A DNA stretch of 64,000 bases from Caballeronia fortuita (GCF_001544835.2 NZ_FCNX02000001.1:496001-560000); one strand, 5' to 3'. Positions 1 to 9,084 are shown, numbered from the stretch's first letter. Program-made: numbers and translations. The notes: generated from the letters alone by a model not told the origin.

Positions 1-270
1 CCGCGGTGACGGTCGGACATGCAGCCTTTGCTCTGACTGCCCTCGATACCCTCATGAGACCCAGCACTGGTGTTCCGGCCTGAACGTTGACGAGGCACAC
101 CGGTAGCACGCCGGCTCGCGAACACTCGACTTCGACATCAAACGGGCCGAACAGCGAAGTGTATGTGAAGCGTTGTCGGCCGGCAGACGCTATGGACGCT
201 GAATCGAAGTTCACACCTAAAGTCGAAGACCTTATCGGCCGTTATTCAGCGTGAGATGAGCCAATCGCAG

Positions 271-291
271 AGTCCTTTCAGGACTGAAAGG
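271..291. repeat. Nested inverted repeats upstream of the DUF4041 gene
   Basis: Two overlapping dyads are visible: CCTTTCAG-GA-CTGAAAGG (274-291) and AGTCCT-N3-AGGACT (271-285). The pair lies about 75 bases before the GTG start at 363 and could be an operator or a small hairpin. The rest of bases 1-362 shows no supported gene. Confidence 0.4.
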
Positions 292-362
292 TGCGCGCGC
301 CAGCTTGTCGAACCCTACGCTCCGTCGCACATCGGCTTCGGGCGTCGTCATTTATCTTCTAA

Positions 363-2063
363 GTGAAAAAACTCGGCATGGCACTCACCCTTGTAGTTCT
401 CTTCCTCTTGGTCGCGTTGCTGTCGTGGCGCTTCGGCGTGAGTCGGAAGGCAGCGTCCGCGCTCCGGACGGAACGAGACGACCTGACGTCACGGCTGGAT
501 AAACTTCGGGCCGCCAAGGATGATAACGACGCCCTGAACGCGCAGCAGATTGCATCGTTGCACGAGCGGTTAGCAGCCGCAGAGAAAGATAGAAACTCTC
601 TAGCACGATTCGTTAATATTCGTGATACGGCGGCTGAAGCCGACCGCATCACGTCCGAAGCAGCGGCGACGCTCGCGGCCGCCGAGAACAAAGCTGCCGA
701 GTCATTGGCCGCTGCTCGGCAAGAGGCCGCACGCGTCACCTTGGAAGCGACCGCCGAAGCCAAGCAAAAGCGTACAGAGGCTGACCTGACTATCGCGCGT
801 GCAAGCGCCCAGGCGGCGAAGGTCATTGATGATGCGCGCAAGCGCGCGGAAGAAATTGCCGGGGATGCGCTTCGTGCCGTGGAGGACGCGGACCGCCTGA
901 CTGCGACCGCTGCCGCTATGAAGAATGTCATTGATGGCTACGGCGACGCGTACATGATTCCGGCTCACAGCCTATTGGATGAACTTGCCGACAGCTATTC
1001 GCATACCGAAGCCGGCAAACAGCTCAAGGTTGCTCGCGACTATTCCAAGTTGATGGCGACGCAGAACCGAGCGGCGGACTGCGATTATGTGGAGAAGCAT
1101 CGCAGAGAGACTGCAATCCGGTTTGTAGTCGACGCATTCAACGGAAAGAGCGACTCTGTTCTGTCGAGGGCGAAGCTCGACAACTTCGGCTCGCTGCAGC
1201 AGGAAATCAAGGACGCGGCTGCTCTCGTGAATCACAACGGTGCCGCCTTCAAGAACGCACGCATTCGCAAAGAATACGTCGACGCGCGCATCGAAGAGCT
1301 TGTCTGGGCGGTCCGGGCGAACGAATTGCGCGAGCGCGAGAAGGAAGAGCAACGAGCGATTCGCGAGCAGATGCGTGAGGAAGAGAAGGCTCGTCGCGAG
1401 TATGAACGCGCGATGCGCGACGCCGCGAAGGAAGAAGAGCTCATACGGCGTGCGATGGAGAAAGCTCAGGGCCAGATTGCACGCGCCAGCGACGAGCAAA
1501 AAGCACAGTACGAGGCGCAGCTCGCTGAACTCGCTGAAAAACTCCAGCAAGCAGAGGAGAAGAATCAGCGGGCTCTGTCAATGGCTCAGCAAACGAAGGC
1601 TGGGCATGTCTACATCATCTCCAACGTCGGCTCTTTCGGCGAGCATGTCTATAAAGTCGGCCTGACGCGCCGCCTTGAGCCCATGGACCGTGTCCGCGAG
1701 TTGGGTGACGCGAGCGTTCCGTTTGCATTCGACGTGCACGCGATGATTTGGTCCGACAACGCGCCCGAACTTGAACACACACTGCATCAGAAGTTTGTGG
1801 AAGCGCAGGTTAATAAAGTAAACCCACGCAAGGAGTTCTTCCGCGTCGGTCTGGCCGACCTGCGTGCAACGGTTGAGGAAATGGGTCTCAACGTTTCGTG
1901 GACGATGACGGCGGCAGCGGCGGAGTATCGCGAGAGCCTCGTAATTGCGCGCCAAATCGAGGCCGACCCGACTCAACGCGACAGATGGTTCAGACAGCAG
2001 ATTGCGCTGGATGCAGCGATGGCGGACGAGGAAGGCACGCTGGCCGAGGTTCAGGCGGCGTGA
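363..2063 (+). CDS. DUF4041 / GIY-YIG (T5orf172, MUG113-type) domain protein
   Basis: A 566-residue protein. Residues about 4-22 form one hydrophobic segment, followed by a long alanine/glutamate-rich coiled coil (about 28-180), a DUF4041-like region (about 190-350, containing SLLDELADSYSHTEAGK), a second charged coiled coil (about 320-410), and a C-terminal T5orf172/GIY-YIG-like domain that begins GHVYIISNVGSFGEHVYKVG. GIY-YIG domains are usually small nucleases; the usual Y and R/E positions appear present, but activity is not proven. Members of this family are often carried by phages, plasmids and islands, and their role is not settled. I keep the GTG at 363 because it gives the membrane segment; an ATG at 378 is the alternative. 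No clear ribosome-binding site is visible. Confidence 0.85.
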   Translation: MKKLGMALTLVVLFLLVALLSWRFGVSRKAASALRTERDDLTSRLDKLRAAKDDNDALNAQQIASLHERLAAAEKDRNSLARFVNIRDTAAEADRITSEAAATLAAAENKAAESLAAARQEAARVTLEATAEAKQKRTEADLTIARASAQAAKVIDDARKRAEEIAGDALRAVEDADRLTATAAAMKNVIDGYGDAYMIPAHSLLDELADSYSHTEAGKQLKVARDYSKLMATQNRAADCDYVEKHRRETAIRFVVDAFNGKSDSVLSRAKLDNFGSLQQEIKDAAALVNHNGAAFKNARIRKEYVDARIEELVWAVRANELREREKEEQRAIREQMREEEKARREYERAMRDAAKEEELIRRAMEKAQGQIARASDEQKAQYEAQLAELAEKLQQAEEKNQRALSMAQQTKAGHVYIISNVGSFGEHVYKVGLTRRLEPMDRVRELGDASVPFAFDVHAMIWSDNAPELEHTLHQKFVEAQVNKVNPRKEFFRVGLADLRATVEEMGLNVSWTMTAAAAEYRESLVIARQIEADPTQRDRWFRQQIALDAAMADEEGTLAEVQAA

Positions 2064-2133
2064 AGATAGGCTGATTGAACGAAGGTTCTCGCACTGCTGC
2101 GACAACTCCGGTCTTTCTCAAGAGGAACAGCGA

Positions 2134-2829
2134 TTGGGTGCGGATATCAGCAAGCTCGTGTCAAAGCCGTTATCGCAGGACTTCTCCCCGACGGAAGTCA
2201 TCTTCACCGGTTTAGACCGGGTGCCAGACGCACCAAACCGCATCGCCATATACGTCGAGCCGCGCCTAGCAACGGGTCTCAACGAGTTGCTGCCACACGT
2301 GCGCAGCATGTTGCTCCAGGAGCGAGGCACTGGCTCCTGCCGTCACGCTGCCCTTACTGGCAAGGGACTAACTAAGGCTCATGCTCCACGCGCTTGGGTT
2401 GACGACATGCGCGAATCCGACGAATTCGAACCAGACTTTCTTGCCGGGCTCCAATATCGCCTGCACGTCGTCGATGCCCTTCGTCCCGTTGGCTATTGCT
2501 GCTTCAAATTGCTTGTGTCCGGATGGACAGGATTCGGCGTCGAACTTGATGAGGCCTGGCTGAAGCCGGCCTACCGGGGGCTTGGTCTTGGCATGATTCT
2601 GAGCCGTCGAGTTGCAGACCTTGCGACCTTCTCGCTTCGCGAGTTGGAATCGAGGGTATCTCAGCAGGCGCTGCAGCAGTCCTTGGACATCTCGGTTTCT
2701 GGCGACGTGTACTCGGAGAGTGGCGAGCGGTTTGTGCCAAATGTCGCCGAATCACTCGTGTTTTCGCTCAACGAACATACCTGGTCTGCGTTGACCCTGT
2801 CGGACGTCGAAGCAGCACCACACTGGTAG
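2134..2829 (+). CDS. GNAT-like hypothetical protein
   Basis: A 231-residue protein if it starts at TTG 2134, which has AGAGGA seven bases upstream. Longer in-frame starts would overlap the previous gene and give Arg-rich, unlikely sequence. The segment YRGLGLGMILSRRVADL (about residues 146-162) resembles the acetyl-CoA-binding R/Q-x-x-G-x-G/A motif of GNAT N-acetyltransferases, and a preceding strand reads FGVELDEAWL. No substrate can be named. It follows the DUF4041 gene by 70 bases and may share its transcript. The GNAT call is inference from one motif. Confidence 0.55.
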   Translation: MGADISKLVSKPLSQDFSPTEVIFTGLDRVPDAPNRIAIYVEPRLATGLNELLPHVRSMLLQERGTGSCRHAALTGKGLTKAHAPRAWVDDMRESDEFEPDFLAGLQYRLHVVDALRPVGYCCFKLLVSGWTGFGVELDEAWLKPAYRGLGLGMILSRRVADLATFSLRELESRVSQQALQQSLDISVSGDVYSESGERFVPNVAESLVFSLNEHTWSALTLSDVEAAPHW

Positions 2830-2865
2830 ACAGATAAATTCTCAGTTGCAGTAAATCGGTCGTCG

Positions 2866-3369
2866 TCAGCCGGGCTGCTGCGCGAACGGATTGATTGGGC
2901 GAACCTTGTCTGCATTCGGCACTCGCTCCAGGAACTGCACCTTGTTCCAAACTGCCGTCAATGCTTCCAATTCGCGGACGACGTTTGATTCCAAGGCCTG
3001 TAAACCAGCATCGCCTTGAAAGTTGGACTTGAACGCGTGGAGGAAACGATGCTGAAGGAGGCGGGTTACGTTCTCGATTCGTTCTTGCGTGTCGGAATCG
3101 GTGAACATCACGGAATGCGGCGAGAACGGGTCGTAGTAAATCCGGTTGGGATACTCGCTATTCACCGCAACCTTAGGCTCGTCGCTGATGAACAGCGAGC
3201 CAAGCACCTGGACCGAGCCTTTCATGCCCTTGGGAGTTTTGAAAATCCACACCCGCTTGGGAAGCCGCTCCTTGAGTTCAAGAATTTTCGTGTTATTGGA
3301 ACCAAAGTAGCCGACCTGGCCGTTCTTCAGGTCCTGCTCGAGTCTTTGCCAGTAGTAGAAGATATCCAT
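2866..3369 (-). CDS. Hypothetical protein
   Basis: A 167-residue soluble protein beginning MDIFYYWQRLEQDLKNG. The first half is beta-rich with a conserved-looking segment VWIFKTPKGMKG; the second half is helical. No family is recognised. It lies convergent with the GNAT-like gene, 36 bases apart. The start has only a weak AGG upstream. Codon use fits the neighbourhood, so the gene itself is likely real. Confidence 0.6.
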   Translation of the reverse strand: MDIFYYWQRLEQDLKNGQVGYFGSNNTKILELKERLPKRVWIFKTPKGMKGSVQVLGSLFISDEPKVAVNSEYPNRIYYDPFSPHSVMFTDSDTQERIENVTRLLQHRFLHAFKSNFQGDAGLQALESNVVRELEALTAVWNKVQFLERVPNADKVRPINPFAQQPG

Positions 3370-3441
3370 TCGCCTGCCCGCACATGCCTCGTTGTCTGCG
3401 TCGCTGCTCGCGCGCCAACGTCATCTTACCAAGCCAATGTG

Positions 3442-3466
3442 AAGAAGCCCGCCGAAGCGGCTTCTT
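3442..3466 (-). terminator. Hairpin terminator behind the HU gene
   Basis: AAGAAGCC (3442-3449) pairs with GGCTTCTT (3459-3466) around a nine-base centre. It lies 19 bases beyond the stop of the HU gene read leftward. There is only a weak T-run, so termination is likely but not certain. Confidence 0.55.
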
Positions 3467-3484
3467 GTCAACAAGGAATGGGCT

Positions 3485-3928
3485 TTAGGCCGCCGCGTCC
3501 TTCAGCTTCTTCAGCGCGCGCACCTTGAGGCGTACGCTTGCAGGCTTGGCATCAAACCACCTTTCCTGACCCGTGAACGGGTCCTTGCCGAAGCGACGCT
3601 TCTTTGCTTCCACTTTCTGCACGTTGATTTTGAGCAAGCCCGACAGCGTGAACTCGCCAAGGCCCTTTTTGTGCACAGAACCCAGAATCGTGTCTTCGAG
3701 CGCCGCAAGCACGGCCTTCGCTTGCTTCGGCTCGACACCGGCCTGTGTTGCCACATGGGCCGTGAGCGACGCCTTGGTGAACGTGTCTTTCACCGGCTTG
3801 AGCGTGGCGCCGGCGGCCGGTGCCTTCTTCGTAGCTGCTTCTACCTTCTTCGCCGGTGCTGCCGCCTTCCTCGCTGCGGTCTTGGTTGCAGCGGGCTTGG
3901 CTGCAGGTTTTGCGGTCTTCGTTGCCAT
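3485..3928 (-). CDS. HU-family DNA-binding protein with Ala/Lys-rich N-terminal tail
   Basis: A 147-residue protein. Residues 1 to about 50 are Lys/Ala/Pro-rich (AKPAAKPAATKTAARKAA), like the basic tails on Burkholderia nucleoid proteins. Residues about 55-145 match the HU/IHF fold in order: the helical part with VATQAGVEPKQAKAVLAAL, then FTLSGLLKINV, then the DNA-binding arm region with GKDPFTGQERWFDAKP. It would bind and bend DNA non-specifically and compact the nucleoid. The ATG at 3928 is chosen because AGAGG sits just upstream and longer starts add unrelated residues. It is transcribed alone and followed by a hairpin. Confidence 0.9.
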   Translation of the reverse strand: MATKTAKPAAKPAATKTAARKAAAPAKKVEAATKKAPAAGATLKPVKDTFTKASLTAHVATQAGVEPKQAKAVLAALEDTILGSVHKKGLGEFTLSGLLKINVQKVEAKKRRFGKDPFTGQERWFDAKPASVRLKVRALKKLKDAAA

Positions 3929-4214
3929 GTGCATCCTCTTCGTCGTAGTCTGAGAGACGCTTAAGACGAAGCACCCCGCAGCGTCGAGCGCTCGGCACAT
4001 GCGTCGTCGTAAGCTGTCGGCTAGCGTAGCAACGGTTTATCCGGTACGCAATCGGAAAAACGCTTGAAACATGGGCTTTTCTGCGTTTATCTCTCGAATA
4101 CAACCAAAATGTGACGCCGAGAAGCAGAGGAGGGTGCGCGACGCAGTTCGACAGGTTTTCGGACCCGCAAAGGCTGCATTGATTGGCATCAGCGTCGGGC
4201 AGGCTTACCTTGAA

Positions 4215-4565
4215 TCAGCGCTCGTCGAGTACGAGCCATTCGACCGCATCAGCACAGTAGTCTTGCGGCCACGTGGATGCGAGTGTCTCCATTGCCTGTC
4301 TGGCCGGCGTCATCGGCAGTCCCTCGTTGCAGGGAATTCCACCGTGCAGAGCTTCCAGGGTACTCTGCGCGCAAACCAACTGGTCCAGCGCTCGCCGGAG
4401 TCGCTCCCTCATCGCATCGCTGAGCCCAAGCTCCCGTGCGACCACTTCAACGCCGCTCGCCGCATCTGCCAAGAGAAGCTGCAAAAGCTTCAACAGCCTT
4501 TCCGGCAATCCACCCGCGGGACCGCCGTCCGACACCGCGTCTCGGTTTTCATGAAAGTCATCCAT
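4215..4565 (-). CDS. Hypothetical helical protein
   Basis: A 116-residue acidic, mostly helical protein (LPERLLKLLQLLLADAASG, then RERLRRALDQLV). No family is recognised. The codon pattern is consistent with local genes along its whole length, and I prefer it to the overlapping plus-strand frames. Its start has only a weak G-rich stretch upstream. Between it and the HU gene (3929-4214) I see no other gene. Confidence 0.5.
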   Translation of the reverse strand: MDDFHENRDAVSDGGPAGGLPERLLKLLQLLLADAASGVEVVARELGLSDAMRERLRRALDQLVCAQSTLEALHGGIPCNEGLPMTPARQAMETLASTWPQDYCADAVEWLVLDER

Positions 4566-4744
4566 GCAACCCGATAGCGAGCGTCACTTATATGCGCGCA
4601 GACCGGCCGAGCCGCTGACGGGTCCTGCCAACATAAGTTGGGCATTGAGACCTGCGGCGTCCCAATCCCCAACTAAATTCGCCCTTGGCGCCAAAGAGCG
4701 TTACGGCGACGCCGGCAAATTGGTCGAAACAGGGGAGAGCGGAA

Positions 4745-4939
4745 ATGAGAATGTTGGCAACAGTTGGGCTGCTGCTGCTCATTGCGTCGTGTAGTCGCGG
4801 AGAGGATGACGGGTCATGGAGCTACGTGATGGCGCATCCCGAGAGCCGCTCACGCGAGTTCCAAACAGAAAACATGATTTGCGTTGTATGGGTGCCGCGA
4901 GGGATTGGCGACCCGGCGCTATCTTGCGCAAAGAAGTGA
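4745..4939 (+). CDS. Small putative lipoprotein
   Basis: A 64-residue protein starting MRMLATVGLLLLIASCSRG, a typical lipoprotein signal with the lipobox ending IASC at about residue 16. The mature part is short and polar with two further cysteines. A G-rich ribosome-binding site (GGGGAGAG) lies just upstream of ATG 4745. It would be anchored in the inner or outer membrane. Function unknown; 72 bases separate it from the orphan imuA. Confidence 0.6.
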   Translation: MRMLATVGLLLLIASCSRGEDDGSWSYVMAHPESRSREFQTENMICVVWVPRGIGDPALSCAKK

Positions 4940-5011
4940 CGCCCGACCGACAGCTACGAACTTTCGGCCTTCAGCGGACTCCACCGCGATTCTCAATAGC
5001 GCTTGAAATCA

Positions 5012-5728
5012 ATGGCGGCCCTTCCAAAAAACATAGAGGAGCTTCACCCATCGCTGTGGCGGGGGTCGCAACTTGCCCGCGCCTATGGGAAGACTGTCGA
5101 GACCGGCTACCCCAAGCTTTCGGCGGAGCTGCCCGGTGGTGGCTGGCCCGTCGGTTCACTCATCGAACTGCTCGTTCAACAGCCCGGCGTCGGCGAAGTG
5201 CGGCTGCTTCGTCCAGCTCTTGTTGCTGTCAGCAAGCGACCACTCGTCTTGCTTGCACCTCCGCATGTCCCCAATGTTCTCGCGCTCGCATACTTTGGTC
5301 TTCCTGCTGACAAGGTCATGCGGCTCCGAGCGCCTAAAACCGCTGACGCCCTCTGGTCGGCCGAACGCGTACTGAGTGCCGGTACTTGCGGGGCATTGTT
5401 GTTTTGGCAGCAACACATCCGACCGGAATCGCTCCGACGACTTCACCTCGCAGCTCAGTCGGCCGAGACGTTGTTCGTGCTCATCCGGCCACTCGCGTGC
5501 GCGCAGGATGCGTCGCCAGCTACCTTGCGACTTGCGGTCAGGCCGGCCGATGGCGGAGTCGATGTGAATGTGGTCAAGCGAAGAGGGCCTACGCGATGCG
5601 AGAAGCTGTTCGTTCCGCTTCAGCCATCGCCCGTGCTTCTGAGCCCCCATGGCCGCGCACACCGCCACGCTTCCGCGTCGGACATTGCGGCGGCGAAGCT
5701 GTCAGCAGACATCGCGGCGGCTCACTAA
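5012..5728 (+). CDS. imuA: ImuA-like protein, second (orphan) copy
   Basis: A 238-residue RecA-like accessory protein of translesion synthesis. It is closely similar to the ImuA at 11168 (shared starts such as HPSLWRGSQLARAYGKTV, and shared FWQQHIR, LRRLHLAAQ and VVKRRGPT segments), but here no imuB or dnaE2 follows. The C-terminus diverges after LLSPHGR into an Ala-rich tail. I choose ATG 5012 by alignment to the second copy; a TTG at 5003 is possible. The approximately 70 bases upstream contain no CTGT-N8-ACAG box, unlike the copy at 11168. It could be a spare or regulatory ImuA, or a leftover of a duplicated cassette. The frame is intact. Confidence 0.85.
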   Translation: MAALPKNIEELHPSLWRGSQLARAYGKTVETGYPKLSAELPGGGWPVGSLIELLVQQPGVGEVRLLRPALVAVSKRPLVLLAPPHVPNVLALAYFGLPADKVMRLRAPKTADALWSAERVLSAGTCGALLFWQQHIRPESLRRLHLAAQSAETLFVLIRPLACAQDASPATLRLAVRPADGGVDVNVVKRRGPTRCEKLFVPLQPSPVLLSPHGRAHRHASASDIAAAKLSADIAAAH

Positions 5729-6052
5729 ACAGTTTCTGCGATTCTTCATTTCCACCCTCAGCGGCGCGCCAAAAGCTGCGAGCATTCTTGCGTGTTTGCA
5801 CGAACCGCATTGTCAGTAGCAACAGAAACCATATCGAGTGTCGCCGTCCGTCCGACACATTGCTAGCACGACCGGATGACCCAGAGTGCACGGCCCTTGA
5901 GTTTTTCGCAGAAAAACAATAGGTTACGCCATCAAGGATGTCTAATAGGGACGTGGGCACAGAACGTGACTAGTACTCAGCGAGCGGCGCTGTCAACCGC
6001 TTTCATCCGAAACTCGGCCCTTTGCCGCAACCCACGTTCATGGTGAACCGAA

Positions 6053-6247
6053 ATGAGCATACTAACGATTGCCGACCTGCCCTGCCAGGAAAGAGAACTG
6101 ACTCGCGCCGAGATGGCGCACGTCGTCGGCGGGCACGATATCGAGAAGGAGAAGGCACTTGTCGAAGCCTATCGCGTCATCGCCTCGATGAACGCACTGG
6201 AGAATGAGCCGGACCCCGCCCCCCCTCACGTTGGGATGAAACTGTAG
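6053..6247 (+). CDS. Double-glycine leader peptide, copy 1
   Basis: A 64-residue peptide with ELTRAEMAHVVGG at residues 15-27, matching the LS-x-x-E-(L/M)-x-x-V-x-GG leader of bacteriocin- and pheromone-type precursors. Cleavage after GG would release a 37-residue, Cys-free peptide that begins HDIEKEKAL and ends HVGMKL. A paralogue of identical length lies at 32650, with the same leader, core and C-terminus, and similar bases upstream. No peptidase-containing ABC transporter is visible nearby, so export would have to use a distant transporter. The motif is seen in sequence; the secretion and signalling or bacteriocin role is inference. No strong ribosome-binding site is visible. Confidence 0.7.
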   Translation: MSILTIADLPCQERELTRAEMAHVVGGHDIEKEKALVEAYRVIASMNALENEPDPAPPHVGMKL

Positions 6248-6265
6248 TCTCGGCACGACCGAGAC
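6247..6265 (+). terminator. Hairpin directly after peptide copy 1
   Basis: GTCTCGG-CACGA-CCGAGAC forms a perfect 7-bp stem beginning on the last base of the stop codon. A second stem, AGCGGTCGC (6293-6301) with GCGACCGCT (6316-6324), follows. Neither has a good T-run, so this may stabilise the short mRNA as much as terminate it. Confidence 0.5.
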
Positions 6266-6420
6266 CGTGAGTCATACGTTCTCAGCAACCGGAGCGGTCG
6301 CCCGTCTCGAAGGACGCGACCGCTTCTCTCGAGGGGCCGACCGGCGAGTGATGCTGCTGGCGCGCTAATCTCGCGAGGCCTTTTTTCTGCCCATTGCCGC
6401 GCGACCCTGCGGCGTTACGC

Positions 6421-6756
6421 TTAAGCCGCGAACACCACGGCTGGAACTTTCTCGACTTGCGTGAATGTGCGGACAAAGCGGTACCGCTGGTCGCCAATCT
6501 GGATTTGATTCAGCCCGGAGGACGTCAGCATTAACATTTCGTCCGCGAGCGCACGTGGAATCGTCCCCACCTTGCGTAGTTTTTCACGCGCCTCGGAAGG
6601 GTCGCCAAGATAGACAGTACACACCTCGGGAACGTGCCGAATTAGGACCACACTCGTCGCCACGTCGAGCGCGCGCTCCAGACATTCTGCAAGCGTTCGA
6701 AGCGCTTCGGGACTCTCTTGGCAAACATCCACAGCTGTCTTCTTCCCACCTGACAT
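6421..6756 (-). CDS. Hypothetical protein
   Basis: A 111-residue protein starting MSGGKKTAVDVCQESPEALR, chosen because TGAGG lies six bases upstream of ATG 6756; a longer frame to 6798 lacks support. It has a helical N-terminal half and a C-terminal strand pair (IQIGDQRYRFVRTFTQVEK). No family is recognised. It sits convergent with the peptide gene and divergent from the receiver at 6963. Confidence 0.55.
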   Translation of the reverse strand: MSGGKKTAVDVCQESPEALRTLAECLERALDVATSVVLIRHVPEVCTVYLGDPSEAREKLRKVGTIPRALADEMLMLTSSGLNQIQIGDQRYRFVRTFTQVEKVPAVVFAA

Positions 6757-6962
6757 TGAGACCTCACAAGTCGAACCGCGCCGTATCCCTTCGCCCAAGC
6801 AGAGTATGCCGTCAAATCAAGATAGCATGCGTCGCTTCACAGTGTCACAGGCTGGCCACGCGTCAGCGATACGCAGGAGAAACCCACTTAAAAACAGCGC
6901 TTTCGGCGCATCTTTTCGTGGCACGGCCGTTGCGGTCAGCGGCTGAGTCGAGTCGCAATCTG

Positions 6963-7364
6963 ATGGTATCAACCATGTCCGCCCTGCCTCCAAATCAAGC
7001 TAAGAAACTCACGGTCCTCCTCATCGACGACGAGGTGGACATATGCGCTGCTTGGTCGATGGTTCTAGAGATGGAGGGTATGACTGTATTAACCGCGCCT
7101 AACGGGCTAGACGGGTTAATGAAAGCGAAGTCTTGCAGGCCGGACGTTGTCATCTGTGACTTCATGATGCCCGGCATAAACGGGCTAGAAGTCTGCGCCG
7201 CCATTAGAGCAGAGGACGCCCTTCAGAAAGCATCGATAGTGCTATGGTCTGCGGCGAGGGGCATTGACGGCAAGGGCCTGGCAGACCTGGTCGTCGAAAA
7301 GCCGGTCGACACAGAGCAGTTCATCGAGCATATCCACGCCGTAGCCCTCCGAGGCCGCAGTTAG
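6963..7364 (+). CDS. Single-domain response regulator
   Basis: A 133-residue CheY-like receiver. The acidic pair is in LLIDDEVD (D22-D23), the phosphoacceptor Asp is in VVICDFMMPG (D66), the switch Ser is in LWSAARG (S96) and the conserved Lys is in VEKPVD (K113). There is no output domain. It would be phosphorylated by a histidine kinase encoded elsewhere and act by protein contact. ATG 6975 is an alternative start. It is convergent with the next receiver. Confidence 0.88.
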   Translation: MVSTMSALPPNQAKKLTVLLIDDEVDICAAWSMVLEMEGMTVLTAPNGLDGLMKAKSCRPDVVICDFMMPGINGLEVCAAIRAEDALQKASIVLWSAARGIDGKGLADLVVEKPVDTEQFIEHIHAVALRGRS

Positions 7365-7400
7365 CGCCACCTGAACGACGCTGCTGTCAAAGCCGTCACC

Positions 7401-7874
7401 TCACGATTCGGATTTGTGAACCCGCTGTCGGAACTCGGGCGGGCTCTCATTCAAAGAGCCCCAGACGGCCTTGATATTCGCGATGTTTCGCGTGTACTCA
7501 GTGAAATCTGTCGGCTTGACGACGTACGCACTGATACCAAGGTCGTACGCTCGAACCACGTCTTGTTCTTGGACCGAAGACGTGAAGGCGACGACCGGTA
7601 TGTCGCGGAGTGCGTCGCTTTCGCGCATCGCTTTGAGGACCTCGAGCCCGGTGACGCGCGGCATTTTTATATCAAGTAGCACAAATTCTGGGTCGTGGCC
7701 CACACGACCTGCAAATTCCCCTTCACGGAGAAGATAATCGAGTGCCTGCTGACCGTCTCTCAATGCGACGACGGGTTGCGTCGTATTTGCCCTCTCGAAG
7801 GCAATCTGAAGTAACTCCAGGTCACTCTCATCATCTTCGACGACGACTATCGGACGATTCGTACTGTTTTGCAT
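7401..7874 (-). CDS. Single-domain response regulator, Rcp1-like
   Basis: A 157-residue receiver of the subtype with an expanded loop before the phosphoacceptor (LDYLLREGEFAGRVGHDPEF, then VLLDIKMPRVTG). Acidic residues are in VVEDDESD, the switch Thr/Ser in AFTSS and the Lys in VVKPTDF. The subtype resembles receivers partnered with phytochrome-like or multi-sensor kinases. It is similar along its whole length to the receiver at 8181, so the two look like a local duplication. Confidence 0.88.
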   Translation of the reverse strand: MQNSTNRPIVVVEDDESDLELLQIAFERANTTQPVVALRDGQQALDYLLREGEFAGRVGHDPEFVLLDIKMPRVTGLEVLKAMRESDALRDIPVVAFTSSVQEQDVVRAYDLGISAYVVKPTDFTEYTRNIANIKAVWGSLNESPPEFRQRVHKSES

Positions 7875-8180
7875 TCTTTTTTTTGTCTAGCTGGCGGCGG
7901 TCGCTCGCAGAGGGGGGCGCAAAAGACGCATGCCTCGTTCAAGGGTGTCTGCATCCAGCGGCGCGCAAATGGATGCGATGGTCGAGCACATTGTGCACGC
8001 AGTGAAAATTGTTCGCACGTGCAATTTTTGCTATCGCGCAAACATGGCTGCCGGAAACGGAGGGCGCGGAAAGTCGTTCGGTGCAACTCGTTTCGCAAGT
8101 GGCGATGACAATCGTTTCGTCGCCGACGGCCAATTGATGTCTTGTGAACCGGCTGCAGTCCTGTACGCTTTGCGTCGGCT
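7875..8180. other. Intergenic stretch between two receivers, no gene seen
   Basis: About 300 bases with only short frames that look like shadows. It must contain the promoter of the leftward receiver at 7401. No palindrome or recognisable site stands out. Confidence 0.4.
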
Positions 8181-8642
8181 CTATGCCACTCCACCGACTT
8201 GCGCAGTTGGGAATCTCGGAGGCTGTTTGTTGAGCCGGCCCCAGACCGACAGTATGTTGCCAACGTCGTGTTTCAACTCCTCGAAGGAGGTCGGCTTCTG
8301 AACGAACGCATTCGCGCCAAGCTCGTAAGCGCGTTCTAAGTCCTGTGCAAGCCGTGACGAGGTAAGCACGACGACTGGTAACTTTCGAAGCTCGGGCGTT
8401 GCTCTCAAAGACTCGAGCATCTCCAACCCCGATACACGTGGCAACTTCAAATCTAACAATACGAAAAGTGGGTCCTGCTCATCGCGGTCCTGGAATTCGC
8501 CTTCGCACTTCAAATAGTCGAGTGCCCGCTGCCCGTCGTGAATTACCATCACTGGCAACCTGTTGTGGCAGCGCTCAAGCGCGGCCTGTAGCAGTTCGAC
8601 ATCAGCACTGCTGTCGTCGACAACTAGAATGGGGCGTTCCAT
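8181..8642 (-). CDS. Single-domain response regulator, Rcp1-like
   Basis: A 153-residue receiver starting MERPILVVDDSSADVELL. Phosphoacceptor region VLLDLKLPRVSG, switch region VVLTSSR and Lys in FVQKPTSF are intact. The loop LDYLKCEGEFQDRDEQDP marks the same subtype as the receiver at 7401, and the C-terminal pattern VWGRLNKQPP matches VWGSLNESPP there. The longer frame to 8726 adds an unlikely N-terminus, so ATG 8642 is preferred. Kinase partner unknown. Confidence 0.88.
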   Translation of the reverse strand: MERPILVVDDSSADVELLQAALERCHNRLPVMVIHDGQRALDYLKCEGEFQDRDEQDPLFVLLDLKLPRVSGLEMLESLRATPELRKLPVVVLTSSRLAQDLERAYELGANAFVQKPTSFEELKHDVGNILSVWGRLNKQPPRFPTAQVGGVA

Positions 8643-9084
8643 CTTTTGTCTATATCGAGCGGATGTATTCACGCCCGCGCAAGAACCGGACCGGCCCTCA
8701 CATCGGAACGAAATGACCGTCCGCACGAGTGCAAGGGTCTAATCTGAATCAACGTATCCGCGCGTAACCCATCAGGCGCTCACCTCTACGGCTACTGAGG
8801 CCGACTTCGAGCGGTGACACTCGGAGTCAGCCTCGACCACGTCGGCGCCCCTCACCGTTGCTTCACAATGACACTGTTGGCACTGCCTGACTGGCTCACG
8901 GCGGCGTTCGCGTTCGATTATTTTTTTCGCGACTCCAGCCTTCTAAGGCCCGAAGAGCAAGATACAACACACCGGCCGAGATAGGCTGCTAGCGCCTGAA
9001 GGTCAAAGCTCATTCTGCTGCCTCTGCGAAGCAGAATCGTAACTCCCCCTGACTGTACGTTAGCAGCGCTCCCTTGTTTCTCCC
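8643..9084. other. Intergenic stretch, no gene seen
   Basis: About 440 bases upstream of the leftward receiver and downstream of the leftward operon at 9085-11051. No coding frame with a convincing start, no clear hairpin and no repeat was found. Confidence 0.4.

Noticed and set aside
1945-2133. N-terminal extension of the GNAT-like frame
   Set aside because: It overlaps the DUF4041 gene and is Arg-rich; TTG 2134 has a proper ribosome-binding site.
4071-4577. Plus-strand frame of 168 codons
   Set aside because: It overlaps the minus-strand gene at 4215-4565, which has better codon use; the overlapping part is Arg/Cys-rich and looks like a shadow.
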